From assembly GCA_048013815.1 (NCBI GenBank), contig CM106585.1:8432001-8496000 (forward strand): a DNA stretch of 64,000 nucleotides. The letters run 5' to 3'. Position 1 is the first letter of the stretch, and each line of letters opens with the position of its first letter. The translations under genes were made by a program, and so were the position numbers. The stretch comes from Setoptus koraiensis. Its lineage: Eukaryota; Arthropoda. The notes below the pieces were generated by a model that did not search any database, was not told where the DNA came from, and worked only from the letters and a program-made list of their open reading frames with translations. Below are positions 1-13,652 of this stretch, one piece after another.

Positions 1-724
1 ACAAGAAGAAAAAGTAGAAAGCTGCCTACATTAACTGTGGCTCTCGTTGTGGCTGCAGCAGGCAAATTACAAGAATCAGGTTCAAGGTCATCGGCGCATG
101 TCTTACCCTTTTGTGACCACCACTGCCGGCTCTCGTCAGACTTGCCCTCTCGACTGGACTAGCTGTGAGTTTGTTTGTGTTTATATTCACTCGCTTGTGT
201 CTAGCCAGCATCTAACATTTCGGATGAGAGAACAACAACTTGCACTTGTCGCTCGGCCGCGCCAACCAGCCGTGCAACTCGTCCGCAACAGCAGCTACTG
301 CTTCTCTGTGTCGCTGGCGTCTTATATACAATTGATAGATTCTCGACGAAGAAAACAAAACATTGCCTTTGTGCAACAGGCCACAGCCAATGCCGAAAGA
401 AGCCTTTTGCCTGACAGTCGGTAGCAGCTACCGACGACTTACAGACAGTAGCTCCTACCAACTGTGACTGCGCCACTCACGCGCCGGCCTCCACGCACGG
501 CGCTTCGACAGGTGATACAAGCCTTTGGTGTTGTCTATCATGAACAGTCTATGTGCCTTGTCCTTTGTTCTTACAACCTGATGGGCGAAATCAATTTCCT
601 GTTTCAATCACGCAATCACACAACAGTTGGCATACAGTTAAATTGATTTGATTTAATTTCTAAATATACATAATTTGCATTATATTATTGTTGTCGCAAG
701 TAACTATACACAATCGACACGATC
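1..724. other. 3' flank of the LRR membrane-protein gene
   Basis: No convincing gene lies here. Open frames on both strands overlap one another, lack good start codons (the one beginning at 47 starts with TTG) and resemble no family. On the minus strand an ATTAAA variant poly(A) signal (652-657) lies about 70 nt past the stop codon of the LRR gene and is a plausible end for that transcript. An octamer ATTTGCAT is at 673-680. Confidence 0.5.
652..657 (-). terminator. ATTAAA poly(A) signal candidate for the LRR gene
   Basis: ATTAAA on the minus strand about 70 nt after the stop at 725. No AATAAA is present on that strand between here and the window edge. Confidence 0.3.
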
Positions 725-3700
725 TCAAGATTTATGATAACGGTTTCGGTGTTGTTGGTGGGCTGCCTGGGGACCTGATTGTCGGCCTATGGCCGAGCCA
801 TTGGTTGTAGCTGGTTGCAGATAGTATTTGCCTGTTGAATTGTTAATCGGCTGCTGCTGGCCATTATCAACGTACATGGCGTCGACTTGATTGTCGTTGG
901 ACCATCCATCCATGTCCTGTGTTGCTGTTGTTAACGCTGCTGTCGATGTTGCATCGCCCAATCTGGTGCCAGCGAACATGCAGGACATTGCGTTTCCGGT
1001 TCCATATGCAGCACTTCCGTATTGCAAATGGCGACTATCGGCACCGTTGGGAACCATGTAACCGTTGACTTGGCTAAAAAAGGACGAGCTTGTTGAGGCT
1101 GCTGGAGTTGTCGCCTGTTGCTGTGACGATAGCTGATGCGGCAAGGGTGGCGGTGGCATTCCGGCATTGTTGCTGTTGTAATAATTGTAATCGCCATTGT
1201 CACCGTATTGCTGCTGTTGCTGATGATGCAAATCAGAATACCTCTTCGATGATTGTTGCTTGGATTTTGATGTTGACACCGATTGCGACTGGTGATTGGC
1301 GAGAAGATGGTCGTTATGTTCATCGCCGCCAGATAATATAAGGCCTCTTGGGTGAAAGTTGGACCGACCATTCAGCACGGGTGGAAATAGGCGTCTGTTC
1401 ATAGTCATCGTCTGTAATTGGGGATCCAATTGATCTTGATTAGCGCTCCGCTTATAACTGCTATTATCGCCACGTTGATGATATCTTGTCATTTTATCGA
1501 CATGCTCATAGTCGTACGGATGCTGATTATTGCTGTTGTTTAATGCTGTCGACAATTGATGTCCACTCTTATAGTAGTTTGTCTCCAGCGCTATACCATA
1601 ATTGTCGTGCATAATCATATTATCGTGGCCGCCACCGATGGCAGCCATCGATCGACTCCTATGAATGCCTCTGTGATGATGATGATCCGCTCTAGCATCA
1701 TGCTGATTGTATCGTCTGGATAATGTTTGTTCAAACACACCGTTGTGTTTGGCGCTGTTGTTGTTAGTGTCATTGGCGTTGCTTGTTAACAAGTGTCTAT
1801 CCGATGATGTTGCCGATCTGTCGCTGTCATAATAATCAGCCTGAGGTAGCGAGAACGATGTTGCCGTTGTCAATAGTCCCGATGACTTATTATTGCTGCC
1901 CAATTTGCTAGTATTCACGGAACATTTACCTATGGGCGGCATACCATGGGTAACAACAACACCATCATTGTCATAGTGAACCGTTTGATTGTGTTGTCTT
2001 GGTGAACTCTTGTCACTGTCACAGTAGGACAGGCCCTCGCCGTCGTCATCATTTATCCAGTCCTCGTCTATCCTGTAATTAGTCTGGTTTTTAGCTAAAG
2101 TGTTGTCTCTGTGATACACATATTGCTGGTGCTGCTGATTGGTGTTATATTGATGCAATTGCAATGCATGCTTGTGATTCTTTATGCCGTTCTGATGATC
2201 CAAGGGATACAATTCATTGGCCCCCATATTGCTGCTAGCCGTTGTTGACAAAGTCAATCGCTTGTCTATGGTGTTAGCCGATGATGCCGATAATGAGGCA
2301 TTATTGTGTTTCTTCTTTGTACTGTTGCTATTGTATTTTCCATTGGTGTTGTGCTTATTGTTTTGGCCAGATTTGTGCAATGTATCAACAACAAATTGAT
2401 GATGATAGGCCTCATTAACATGGCCCGTGCCCATGCCCAACGTGGTCCCACTCAATGAGGCAAGTAGATTTCGTTGACGGCGTGCAGTACTTGACTCGAC
2501 CAATGCCGTTGATAGAAGCATCGATTTTGAAGTGGCCATTTTCGATGCTAAACCATGGAGTGTATCACTGGAGTTATCGCTAGAGCTATTGGACGAACTT
2601 GAACATCTCTTTTCCATCCTCAGGCAACAGCAGAGACACCACCTCCGATAGCAACAACACAAGAATATCATCGCTATTGATATAATGATTAAACACAACG
2701 ATCCAGCAATTATGACAGCCATTTGATCAAAGTCAGTAAGACGTCCAAATCTGTTGAAGGCAAACCTAAAATGACCAGAAGTGAAGTTAGTGTAGGCACC
2801 TTGACCATTGCTTGCTGTTTGTAGATGAGTATTTGATGCCAGCAAGTTTATGTTGTCGTCTTGATTATTGTCCATTTGATCGTGCTGATTGTTATTGGTA
2901 TGATCATGGTAAAACTGCTGATTGTTGTCTTGATTGTCGCCTTGCTGTGTGGCCTCAATGATCGGAACAGAAGTTGTTGATGTTGTGCTCGAGCTCAAAT
3001 TATTATTAGAGTTCGCAGTGTCATTGTGACTCTGGCTAGCATCTTGATCGGCTGTTTTGTTGTCGTTTGTTGAAGGTTCGTCAGCAGTGGGGTCATTTGT
3101 TTTGGTACTAGAATGGTGTGGATCGCTGAATTCCAAACTTTGTGAAGAATTTTGTCCTCCATGAGCGATCGAAGGCGATGATGTCAGTTCTCTATTTGTA
3201 TGCTGCGATATAACTTGAGAATCGTCTGCTCTGGCCGATGGATGCCGGTTGGTTTGTTTATGCAAACGCGGCTGTATATTGTTCGCATTTGACACATCCA
3301 AACTGGCCGAATTTCCATGACTTTTATCGACGAGTAGTATTGCGTTAGATTCAGTGGCCAATGTAGAGGCCACAACGGTTCCCAACGGTGCGATAGAGCT
3401 TTGCTGGTCTTGCGATTGATTCACTATTACAGTGGGAGATACGCTAGGCCTCCTTGGAAATTTTGTTGTTGTGGTTGATTGTGCTGTACTTGAGCTAGCT
3501 GGAGTGTTAGTGGTAGTTGTGGTGGTGGTTGTGGTTGTTGAGGGCTTCGAAGTTGACCTGGCGCTGCTAATATCAGGAGTTGTGGCATCATTGCTACTAT
3601 TTGACATTGGTGGACCGTTGTTGGTTGTGATCAAAATTGGCAATTGCGTTGGTGCCGATGATATTTTTCTTCTATTTCCTTGGCTGAAGAATAAGCTTGG

Positions 3701-6700
3701 CGTTGTTCTTATTGCTTCAAACGAGCCAGAGCCTGTGAACTGCGATGCTTGTGGGGTAGCGCCAGTTTCTAACGAGTTGGTCTTGAAATCGTTGGAAGAA
3801 GTTGTCGATGATTCCGAAGAGATTGGTGACGTCTGAGGTATACTGTCACCGTCGCTTTTGCTCACAGTTGGTGAGATATTTGACTGATTGGACTGTTGTT
3901 GTTTAGGACTGTTGTCCTTATCTATCGGAGAGGGCAAACCCAGCGACATGTATGGGGGTTTTGCCACTCGCTGAGGCGTCAGTAGGCGAACGTTTCCATA
4001 AGTTCCATTGATAGTGATATTGGGTGCAATTATCGGGCTAGATAGTCTGTATATTGAGGACACCGACATGCGAGTATTGTTTGCGGGTGTCTGATCTTGC
4101 TGACTTGGGGTCGCCAATGTGGCCGGTTTCAGAGTGGTAAAGCTGTTTGTGGTGGTTGCCGTCGGTGTTGTTGCTGTTGTCGTAACTATTAAGCTGGTGG
4201 CCGCTGGATTTGGTGCTGCAGAAGATCGACGGTTATTCGTCGAGGATGGACCAGTAGTAACGATGCTGGTGCTTAATGTCGATGGACTAGGAACGATTGT
4301 CGGGATATCGCTAGAAGCCGCAGATAAATGATGATGATGATGCTGCTGCTGATGCTTCTGGTTGATTAGACTGGATATTCGTTGCGGATTAAAGTTGGAT
4401 GTTAGACTAGAGGTGACACTTGGTTGTACGGTGCTAGTGCCTGTTGTTTGATTGCTGATGCTGGCCGGCGACACGGAAGAAGACACAGAAATGGAATATC
4501 TGTGAGGCTGAAAACCATTGGTGTCCGCAACGAGACGAGGCCCCTTGGTTGTGCCACTCGCTTGCTGGCCCGCATTGTTCGCGTTGGTTGGTGGCAGGGC
4601 TGTGGACGAGCTAGCTTGTTGCTGAGATGAGTTGTTGCCATTTTGAGTGGATGAATTCTTTGCGCCAAATATCAATGAATTATATGAATTGTTGCCATTG
4701 TTGTTGGAGCGCCTTCTCACTATGTCCGCTTGTTGGATATTTTGCAAGAGATGCTGGTAAGTGAGACTGGAATTCAGTGAATTGTAACCGGACGATAAAT
4801 GTCTATGCAAATAGCCGTGCCTATTTGACTTTCTACTATTGCTGTCCGGGCCCTGATTTCCATTGTCGAACAATGAATCGTCAAAGGTATCCATAAACGG
4901 AGCTAGTAGGCCGCCACCAATGACGTAATTGTTTGCATCGTTGGTTGGATTGCCCGAATCGCCAAACAGTGACGGTGTTGCACTTGTTGTTCTCAGGCCA
5001 AATTGGTTGCTGGCGGAGGTGGTTGTGAACTGGTTGGTATCGGCATCGGTATTTATGGGCAATGTCACCATGGGATCACCGCCAGGATTTGCTTGTCTCG
5101 ATCTGGTTGAGTGACCCCAAGGGTCGTTGCTACCGTTTTGCTCGCCCAAACCAATATGAACGGGAATGATAAGCGATCCGCCTGCATTGATAGTGTCCGG
5201 CGTCGAGCGCGCCAAATAGGGATAATCATATGACAATGTCTGATTGTCTGTGAAGTATGAGCGACTTTCGGTGGTGCCCAATTCCATCAGATCGGTCGAC
5301 TCCGATGGCCCCAATCTGTTCAGTTCCATTGGATTGGGCGTTGTGGTGAGATTCTTGAACAACGTCGAAGTTATCAACGGAGTTGTTGGAAAATCGAGCT
5401 GCTGCGAATAGTTGCCCTTGCTGTTATAATGTGAATTTGTGATACTGTTTAGGGCCGACGATGACGCTTGAGCCAGTGCCGTCAACAGATTGTAGCCGCC
5501 CGATATTGTGCTCGGGTGCCACAACGACGACGAATCTAATTTGTTGTCGCTTGTGTTTTGCGATCCCGGCAATTGATTAGTTGTGTTCTTTCTTGCAAAT
5601 TGATTGCCGTGTTGCTCTTGTATTCTGTACTGCACTGGTGGCGAGCAGGCCAAATGATCGAGGGTCAGGGTGGCAAATGAGGCGACAGAGCGCAAATATT
5701 GTGGCTTCGAGCAAAATTGCGGCTGTCTATCTCGTGACGTAACTTGCAATTTGTAATCGCGCTGCCATCTCAGTATCCAGCTGAGCCGACAATCGCAAAT
5801 CAGGGATCTACCGCCAATGCTTAAGAACAACAATGTGCTGTTGAGTGTCTTGAAGGCCGATTCTGGCAACGTTTCCAAGGGATTCCCGTCAAGAGCAACC
5901 AAATTGAGCATGGTGTTCCGCAAGAATGTATCGTTAGGAATGCTCTTCATACTGTTGAAGCCCATGTCTAATCGTCGAATTTTAGACAATTTGGTGATCT
6001 CTTTTTGGGGAAATCTCTCGATGAGGTTGCCCAATAGCGACAATGAGCTTAGAGTTGTTTCCACGCCAAAAAATGTATCATCGTCTATGGACGAGATGCG
6101 ATTTCGTTCTAAATTAATGGCAGTTAGCGATCTCATGTGAGCAAACATCCTGGCTGGTATTTGTGATATCTATTGTTACGTATGTCGTGGAGTAAGTGCA
6201 TAAAATGGACAGTTAGACCATGATTGAATGGCGACAAGCGGACACACATGCATTAAACAAACACTTACCTGATTCTGGGCCAAATTCAAGAAGGCCAACT
6301 TCTCCAAATGCCTGATTGAGCTAGGTATCAGATTTAATTGGGTGTTTTTCAAATTTAGATCATTCAGGCTACGCTCGAGGCCAACAAACGCCTGATTGGA
6401 TATGGAGCCTGTCTGGTAGAATTTGTTGTCGGCCAACCGAAGCGTGTTCAAATGATTCAATCTAAAAAATGCATTGCTCTTTATTTGCATGATATGATTG
6501 TTTGACAAATCCAACACCTTCAAATTGTTCAACCTGTTGATAGCTTTATATGGTATTACAGTGAGCAGATTATCCTGCAAACTCAAACTGATGAGATGGG
6601 GCTCCAAGCCAATGAATGCCTCATCGTCTATTGTCTCAATAGCACTACGTGATATGTGCAACGATTGTATGGCTATAACCCGAAGTCTTTGTGTTTCATT

Positions 6701-7498
6701 AATATGCTTCGCAATTGCAGTGTTGTTGTTTGTTGCTGACTCCTCGATTTTGTTGGTGTCACCATTGCCACTGCCAACCATCAATAGAAACATATTGTTA
6801 GTTAGACGACTAATAGTAGAATTGTTTATATGTAATAAATCAATTTTGGCTGATGATGACAATTCATAGGTTATATCATCTTGCAAAGACGATAAATGTA
6901 ACTGCTGTGATAATGCAGATGCTATTGGCACTGAAGCACTAGATGATAGCGCCTCAATTAATTGGCTAATATTGACCGGCGAACATTGAATAGAGATGCG
7001 ATTTAGGTGATTGTAAGGCGGATTAAAGTCACATATACAGTCGGAATGTAGATCAATTTGTTCTTTTGGCCAGGGACACTGGCAGTGAATTTGATTTATG
7101 AGGCCTATCAAAAATAGTAATAATAATGGTATTGTTTGCATACATTTCAAATGCACCGATATCGTCTGACTATTTGCCATATTAGTGTTAGTTTGACGCG
7201 GGCGATACGATAAATTTCTGAACTTGTCTGCCTGTTTACATGCTCCAATTTTTGTTGTCATATTGCTACAACAACCCAATTTGCATTGATGGATAGATTT
7301 ATGCCATGGGTCACAATGTTGAACATCAACACATTGTTGGTTGGCAATATGTTGCCCTATTGATTTAGGCAACCGGTTATCAGTAGCAGTGCTGGAGACC
7401 ACCTCGGATTTTGATGTTGTTTGCGGCGGCCTCTTCGGTCGCTGTAAGAAATAATCTGTTTGTTGGCTGCTGTCTATGCTGCCGTTGCGAATAATCAT
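725..7498 (-). CDS. Large leucine-rich-repeat single-pass membrane protein
   Basis: Two exons, 7498-6269 and 6169-725, are joined by a 99-nt GT..AG intron (6268-6170) in phase 0. The splice falls inside a leucine-rich repeat and restores it exactly (AQNQ|ISQIP). From the first ATG the protein has 2224 residues. A signal peptide core (PLLLLFLIGLINQ) sits at residues 123-135, so the true start is probably Met107 (7180) or Met120 (7141). Order: signal peptide, Cys-containing LRR cap, about eight LRRs, an LRR C-terminal cap (CDCRLSWILRWQ), roughly 1000 residues of Ser/Thr/Asn/Gln-rich sequence with a ten-Thr run and a His run, a transmembrane helix near residues 1558-1583 followed by a Cys-rich stretch possibly palmitoylated, and a long low-complexity cytoplasmic tail. 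There is no Ig, FN3 or TIR domain. Such LRR receptors usually act in cell adhesion or neuronal wiring; that role is inferred from architecture only and I cannot name an orthologue. Confidence 0.85.
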
Positions 7499-9420
7499 TT
7501 CTAATAACTAGATGAAAGTACACTTTTCATGTGTGTGTCGACATATATAAGACAAGCTAAAACTTCCGCATGTGTAATCTGTAATTTTGACTGATGTCGT
7601 TGATGATGATTATGATGAATATCAACAACACTGGCAATTGGTAACTGTTAATATCTTGAGTTGAGTGAAACGGACAGACGGATTTAGTTGCTTGAGTTAG
7701 TTATTGCTATTTGATAACTATTTGGCCGGCAATAGTGACAATCTTGTTGTATAACAATGATACTGGCATGACAACACACTACTACACTGATCTCATTTGG
7801 TCGTATTTTGTCGTGATTTGTCTCTTACTCTTATTTCTAAACTTGGCCAAGTTGCCAGATTTTGCTAGCAGTTAGCATTACGTGTTGCTTGCAACTTGCT
7901 CATACAAATGAAATAGTTTGTATGAGTAGTCATGGATAATAGTAAAGGTCCACAATGGCTAGATGGACTTGCTTCTATTTGAATCCCTATTGAATGTTGC
8001 TCAAGATTTGATTTGATTCACTTTAATAGATTTGTTCGTTGTGTCCAACAAGATACTTCTGTTTTGGCTCTGTCCAGTGTTGTCGAACAAGTTGTACGAT
8101 GGTGATAAATCATGACTTGTGTGCATGTTTGAGGATGATACTTTGTGCAATTTAATTGTTATAGTTACTAAGTGGCATTGGCTATATTAAGTAACATCCT
8201 ACTGGCAAGTAAAATTGAACCAACATTCAAGGGCAATGCTAATCAAATAATGCATTCAGGTGAGTCAATCCAATATTACTCATTGAGTCGTCATGGGGAA
8301 GTATTTTAGCAGAACTGAATGAGGATCGTCGATCGCCAATATCCAAGAGAAAGGTAGTTTTGTTTGTTTGTTAGCTGTTCGGATTGATAGGAAGGGTAGG
8401 TAAGAATTGCAAGAATTGATTACTATTTAATAAGAAAACAATCATTGTGGTTGGTAATTTTATTTATCTATTTAGTCAATGAACTCGAATTTTATGGGCT
8501 CAATCATCGATCAAGTTTTGTTTCTACTCAGAACTTTTGCCATGTCTATGCGAGCGATTCCCCAGGGGCTGAGACAAAACAATAAATAATCAATTCTATT
8601 ATCATTACTCTGCTATTGATATTGTTATAATGTCTATAATGGATTTGGCCAATCAACAAACTACAAAATGTAAACACAAAGACGTTATACGCAGCGCACA
8701 AGAGAAATGCACAAACCAGAATCTTATATTATGAGAATTATCATCGGACACAGAACCAACAAATGATGCCATGCTAAAAGGAAGCATGCAAATGAGGCGA
8801 TGATCTTCGATGATACATCAGAGCAAACTAACACTATTACTGAAAAATCAAAGCTAAGTGGCCCAACACACAAACAAAGACAAGTAAAAACGCCAATTAT
8901 AATCGGAAATTAACAAACTCTAATAAGACATGTATAGCAATTTCTTAGAATGCATGCAACTTTTTGAGATTTCTTCCTCCTGATATAATTAGCTTGTTTG
9001 TTTAATGCAGCAATCAGAGAGCTTCATAGGCAGCAAACATGTAAATGCACGATAGATAGCAGATATAATTTTTATGCAAATCCCCTACTGTCTTGCAAGG
9101 TTCCCATTCTGAAACAATGGACCACAATGCATATCGCAGATGTATCTGGCACATGTTAACTGATATCTGGCTTGCTAGACAGGCATACGGTGTCATTTGT
9201 ATACATCAAGTGCATCTAACTTATTGTGTGACTTGTCTAACTTTGTCTTTAGGCTCTTGTCTTTAAGTAAGCTGTCTATCTATCCAAAGGCAACAGGTGA
9301 TAATATCAAGTGGCGAAGCAGTGTTACAGGAAGTATCACTGTTGACGGATTTCGCTTTTGGCTCACCAATTCACTGGCTCATTGGATGGCTGCTGACAAA
9401 TCCTACAACAAGAGATAACA
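7499..9420. other. Upstream flank of the LRR gene, no coding gene seen
   Basis: No open frame here looks coding. Two exact POU-type octamers ATGCAAAT lie at 8786-8793 and 9074-9081. Given the strand of the LRR gene, this is its promoter side and may hold untranslated first exons, which cannot be recognised by eye. Confidence 0.4.
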
Positions 9421-9427
9421 ACTTTTT

Positions 9428-9474
9428 TCTGTTTTCTAGATAGCACTAGATCATTAGTGCTATCTAGAAGTCAG
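9428..9474. repeat. Strong perfect inverted repeat (hairpin)
   Basis: Arms 9434-9448 (TTCTAGATAGCACTA) and 9455-9469 (TAGTGCTATCTAGAA) are 15-bp perfect reverse complements around a 6-nt loop. Beyond them a G:U-type pair and one mismatch are followed by three more pairs, so the stem runs to about 9428/9474. It is not next to any coding gene. The loop is short for a classical pre-miRNA, and no target-site duplication was seen. Confidence 0.8.
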
Positions 9475-12000
9475 TTTTCGGCTTAACTAACAATGGCACT
9501 GTCTCGGGGCAACAAGAAAATGATTTTACCCCTAGGCCAACGCTGTCATCGTCGCATTAATTCCGCGCTTTTTGCGCGTCCCCAGCGGCTCACTTCAAAT
9601 CAAAATAGAAAGTGTAGCCATTGCAATAATGACAACTACCGCGGTACAACGACAGCCAAGAACTTGCCAGGGGTCTATTTGTGATATCATAATTAACGTG
9701 CTGTTGTTATGTAACATCCCATGGTTTGCAGCATTACTTCTTTGCAGCTACAAACAAGACAAATTAGGCCCTGTTAGTAGAGATGCGGGACGGGCGTCCG
9801 TTCATTGTTGTCGTCGTCGGCATCATTATCAGGGACATCATTAGGGCGCTAACAATTTAATTACAGACGACGACGAACCGCATGCGATAACACCTGCTCT
9901 TTTGTGAGAGCAAGCATTTGGCATAACACAACGCAACTGCTCCTTGTTAGCAAATGTTAACACATTTACACGTGTTCCACTTGGCTGGCTTGGATAACAT
10001 TTCTAAATTCTTCACAAAAATCAGCCAGCTTTGTAGATTTTAATTGGGAGCATTGTTCCTAGCAGCTGATTACGAGATACCAACGCTTTTGCTTGACGCT
10101 CTTCACCTGATAAGACCTTGAATTTGCATAAATAACTGACTAAGCACGAAAAGATGTTCTGTCTTGTTGGAGCAAAGTTTGCTTGCTTGTCTGCTAAACA
10201 ATTGCTGAAACCATTGTTGTTGTCGCTGCTATAGTTGTTGTCCATGCTGTTTTGCATCAAGATATATCCGTGGTTGCACAGTAGCAACAAACAAAACGTT
10301 ATCAGTGTATGGTCACTTCAGGAGTTTAAACATTCGCACGATGGCCTTGCAATTGCCTCGGACCACAAAGATATGATTTGCTCAAAAACAGACGTTTATT
10401 ATGGTGCAGACATGAGATAATTGCAAGCTACATAATAATGATGTCAATCAGCAGCATTTTTTACCTACAACTGTCTGTTTGACATGCTACACATGCAGGC
10501 TGTCATAATGTTTTAGCGGCAATCGGTCACAGCGTGGAAACGGCCACTATATGATTCAATCATTTATTTGCTGTGAGATTAAGAATATCTTTGCATCGAA
10601 GACGTCTCGAATAGAGACTGCTGCAACTCAAAAACAATGAACGGTCCATACAGTTCACCTGTTTGCACCGGTGTGTAAGCTATATGCAAGTTAGTTGGCA
10701 ACGATTTGTAGTGTGGTTCGACGACCGACCATGCGGATCTCTGCTGCACATTGTCGTGTCATCGATTACTACAAACAAACGGGTTACTGGCAACCTGTCG
10801 ATGCTAAAACGGGCATTCTATCGTGCCTAGAAGCTGATTGATTTTATTGAGTTGTTGAGTGTCATCATTTGTACGCCGGTTTATCACCTTTCGTGTTACG
10901 TCACTCTTGTGTTTCTTAATGTAACAATATTGCTAACGAATAGTTGAGAAGCTAAGTAAACGGAAGGATAAGCCACTATTATTAGCAGTGTTGCATCGTT
11001 TCTGAAATTTGCATAAAAACAGTCAACAGTTCAGTCTTGTGGCTAACGACATCGTTATTAAATATAGTGTAGTCGTTATTAGTAAATATATACCCATAGA
11101 GTGTATTGTTTGTTAGGGAGACCCATTTAGAATCTTGTTAATAGAAACAACAAAATTGCAACCCCTCCTTCTTGGATGGAACATAATGAGAGCGAGGCAT
11201 TGTTGTTGCTCCATTGATTCATTAATGGACAGTAGCCATTAAAGAAGCGATACAAGGAACTGCTGCTTGCTACTCTCTCATTGAACTTAGAAAGTAGATG
11301 GTGATCCAATGAACTGCTACAAACTAGATGAGTCCGCTCGACACAAATGTGAGCATGGAAATAAAATTGCTGTTGTTCAGCCGTAATAGTGGTCATCGCT
11401 GTTGCAATCAGTGACAGTAGTCGCCGCAATCAAGGAGTATCAAGCGCTGGACACTTTCTCTCAGATCGGACAACAATGATCTAAATAATAATAATAGTAG
11501 AGAAGGCTCTCTTTCTTTCAATGTTCTTGTCTCAAGCTTTCGAGCGATCAGAAGACAGTAGACAGTAGACAAACTAAGGATTCAGACTGGGTTCAGATAG
11601 ATAGATCAAGAGGGAGAGTGGTTAAAGTGAGAGATATTGCTATATGCTAATGATGATGACAACAAGGACAAACTAATGAGATGATATGCTTGCTACAAGC
11701 CTGTCTGAGTGTCCAAGTGGTAGTTGTTATGTCATTGTACTATATCAAAGAAAAAGAAGAAGATATCAACTGTCCCCTTGGTCGGGTCAGTTTTACGAGA
11801 CTGAGCCAGCTAGCTCATTTTGATAAGATGGAAGCCATTATAGTTAACTAAGGCTAAAGTGGTGCCACTGACTAAAGTGTACGACCATAGTACTACAGGT
11901 AGTTTATCATTATACATTTAGTTTGATGATTCTAGCAATAATTGACCATTAGCTGATAGTGGCTTAGCAGTGACCATTAACGGCCGCACTGGCTTTAGTA
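9475..12000. other. Gene-poor stretch
   Basis: No coding gene supported on either strand. Exact octamers ATTTGCAT occur at 10122-10129 and 11007-11014. The open frames present are short, without domain similarity, and several begin at non-ATG codons. Confidence 0.4.
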
Positions 12001-12082
12001 TTATTATCGGGTGTACAATTTACTTTGTGCGTTCGGTGTGCAAGCGAGACACACTCTATTGGAACAGATAGTCTGTTGGCCA

Positions 12083-12127
12083 GTTGTTGTTGTTGTGGTT
12101 GTTGCTGTTGTTGTTGTTATCGTTGTT
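12083..12127. repeat. TTG/CTG trinucleotide microsatellite
   Basis: Imperfect (TTG)n with CTG and GTGG interruptions. No surrounding frame looks like a real coding exon. Confidence 0.85.
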
Positions 12128-12440
12128 GAACAATGATTTCCGCATCTAGAATTACAGCAATTGTTTATGGTGTTGCCTTTGTTTTAAACAACCGATGAAC
12201 TATCCATTTGGTGTTAGCCACCGCTTTGAACTATTCAATCAGGCCATCATTTCATCTTTTCTACCACTACTTCTACTACCTGGTGGTCTTGTTAAACAAC
12301 AATGCAACACATTTCAGTAGTGCACTTGCTTACAAGTGTGCTAGATGGGAGAGGCTCGTCATGTTTATGTCGCATTTATTATGGGCTTGTTTGCTTAATG
12401 CAAAACTTAATATCTTCACCACCAAGATAGGGTGATGTAT

Positions 12441-12560
12441 CAACCACAACCACAACCGCAACAACAACCGCAACCATAACCACAACCACAATCACACTAC
12501 TGCAATCTCTGGCACTATCACACAATTGCAAACAACAGCCACAACAACAACAACAACAAG
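12441..12560. repeat. CAACCA/ACA simple-repeat tract
   Basis: A degenerate CAACCA/CAACCG array (12441-12496) is followed, after about 35 bp, by a clean (ACA)n run (about 12530-12560). It is non-coding as far as can be seen. Confidence 0.8.
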
Positions 12561-13317
12561 TGACTGGATAACACTGTGCAACAAATTTGAAGAAAATAGC
12601 TGAGTTAAACTAAATAAATGAAAAGGTAGCAAGTTGATAGATTTATTATTGTTTGCACGCCAATGGATTGTAGCGGCAATGGGAAGTTAGTCACAGTGCA
12701 GCCAACAAGTGCAATGGTTGCATAACAATAACGGGTAGCGGGCAGTAGCAAGCTAGCCAGCAAGCGAGCGAGCAACAACGAGTGATTGATATTGGCCACC
12801 ACTTGTTAAAGAGTTCACTATTTTTTCAGCACAACATCGCTGCACGCCAATCATGTACTGGACGTGACCATCAATTAGGTGCTCAAAGCAAGCATCAATT
12901 CTTATTGTTGTTCTTATGGCTGGTACTGTTGTTGATTTACTTTGGAGGAAGGATAGCTTCTCTTCCACGCAACATGATTAAATAGGAGCATTTGATCATG
13001 TGCAAATCAATCATCTAAGTGATTGATTCGACTATTGAAGCTAACAAGTTTGCTTTGATGAGTGCTTTGTAATAGATCCTAGGTAATAGTTGGGATGATA
13101 GTAGCCAATGATGGGCGATGACGAGCCAACAATGAAAACTAGAGGAATGTTACGGATGAAACGGTTGGGTTGCTGATTATAGCGGTTGTTTAATCATTCT
13201 CATTTTATTATTGTATGACTTTAAACTTGGTGGAACCTTTGTTGTTGTTTTAACCAAATCCGTGAGACCATCCAACAGTCAATAAGTCCAGCAATCGTCT
13301 CTACTCTAGTCAGCTCG

Positions 13318-13403
13318 TTTTGTTTCATTCCGTTCTGCTACGTTTTGTTTCTTTTCGTTTCATTTCATTTCGTTTCGCCTCGTCTCGTCTCGTTTCGCCT
13401 CGA
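13318..13403. repeat. Degenerate TTTCG/CGTCT pentamer array
   Basis: A pyrimidine-rich run of imperfect pentamers (CGTTT, CATTT, CGTCT, CGCCT) covers about 85 bp, with strong purine/pyrimidine strand asymmetry. Confidence 0.8.
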
Positions 13404-13546
13404 TTTGAATAGAGTGGACAGAATTGATGCTAATGGTAACGATAAACAATGAACCAACAGAATGACTCTAGATGCCTCACATGAACGTTGACCTTCTTCT
13501 TGTTGATTTTGAAAGATGCAAGAACTAGATAAATGAGTCAAAGCAA

Positions 13547-13575
13547 GCAAACAAACAAACAAACAAACAAACAAA
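13547..13575. repeat. (CAAA)n microsatellite
   Basis: About seven tandem CAAA units. The short open frame across it on the minus strand is a by-product of the repeat. Confidence 0.9.
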
Positions 13576-13652
13576 TAGATAGCATAGATAAAAGACCGTT
13601 CTTGTTGTGCAACTTCACGAGGATATTGGCCACTTTGATTGGTTCACAAGAT

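Noticed and set aside
47-424. 125-codon plus-strand open frame at the left edge
   Set aside because: Begins at TTG, overlaps another frame on the opposite strand and shows no domain or signal.
3432-3836. 134-codon plus-strand frame rich in Val and Leu inside the LRR gene
   Set aside because: Antisense shadow of the Thr/Asn/Ser-rich coding exon; its Val run mirrors the Thr run.
12083-12560. TTG-rich tract and downstream CAA-rich tract as possible inverted terminal repeats
   Set aside because: Complementarity is explained by simple-sequence composition; nothing element-like lies between them.
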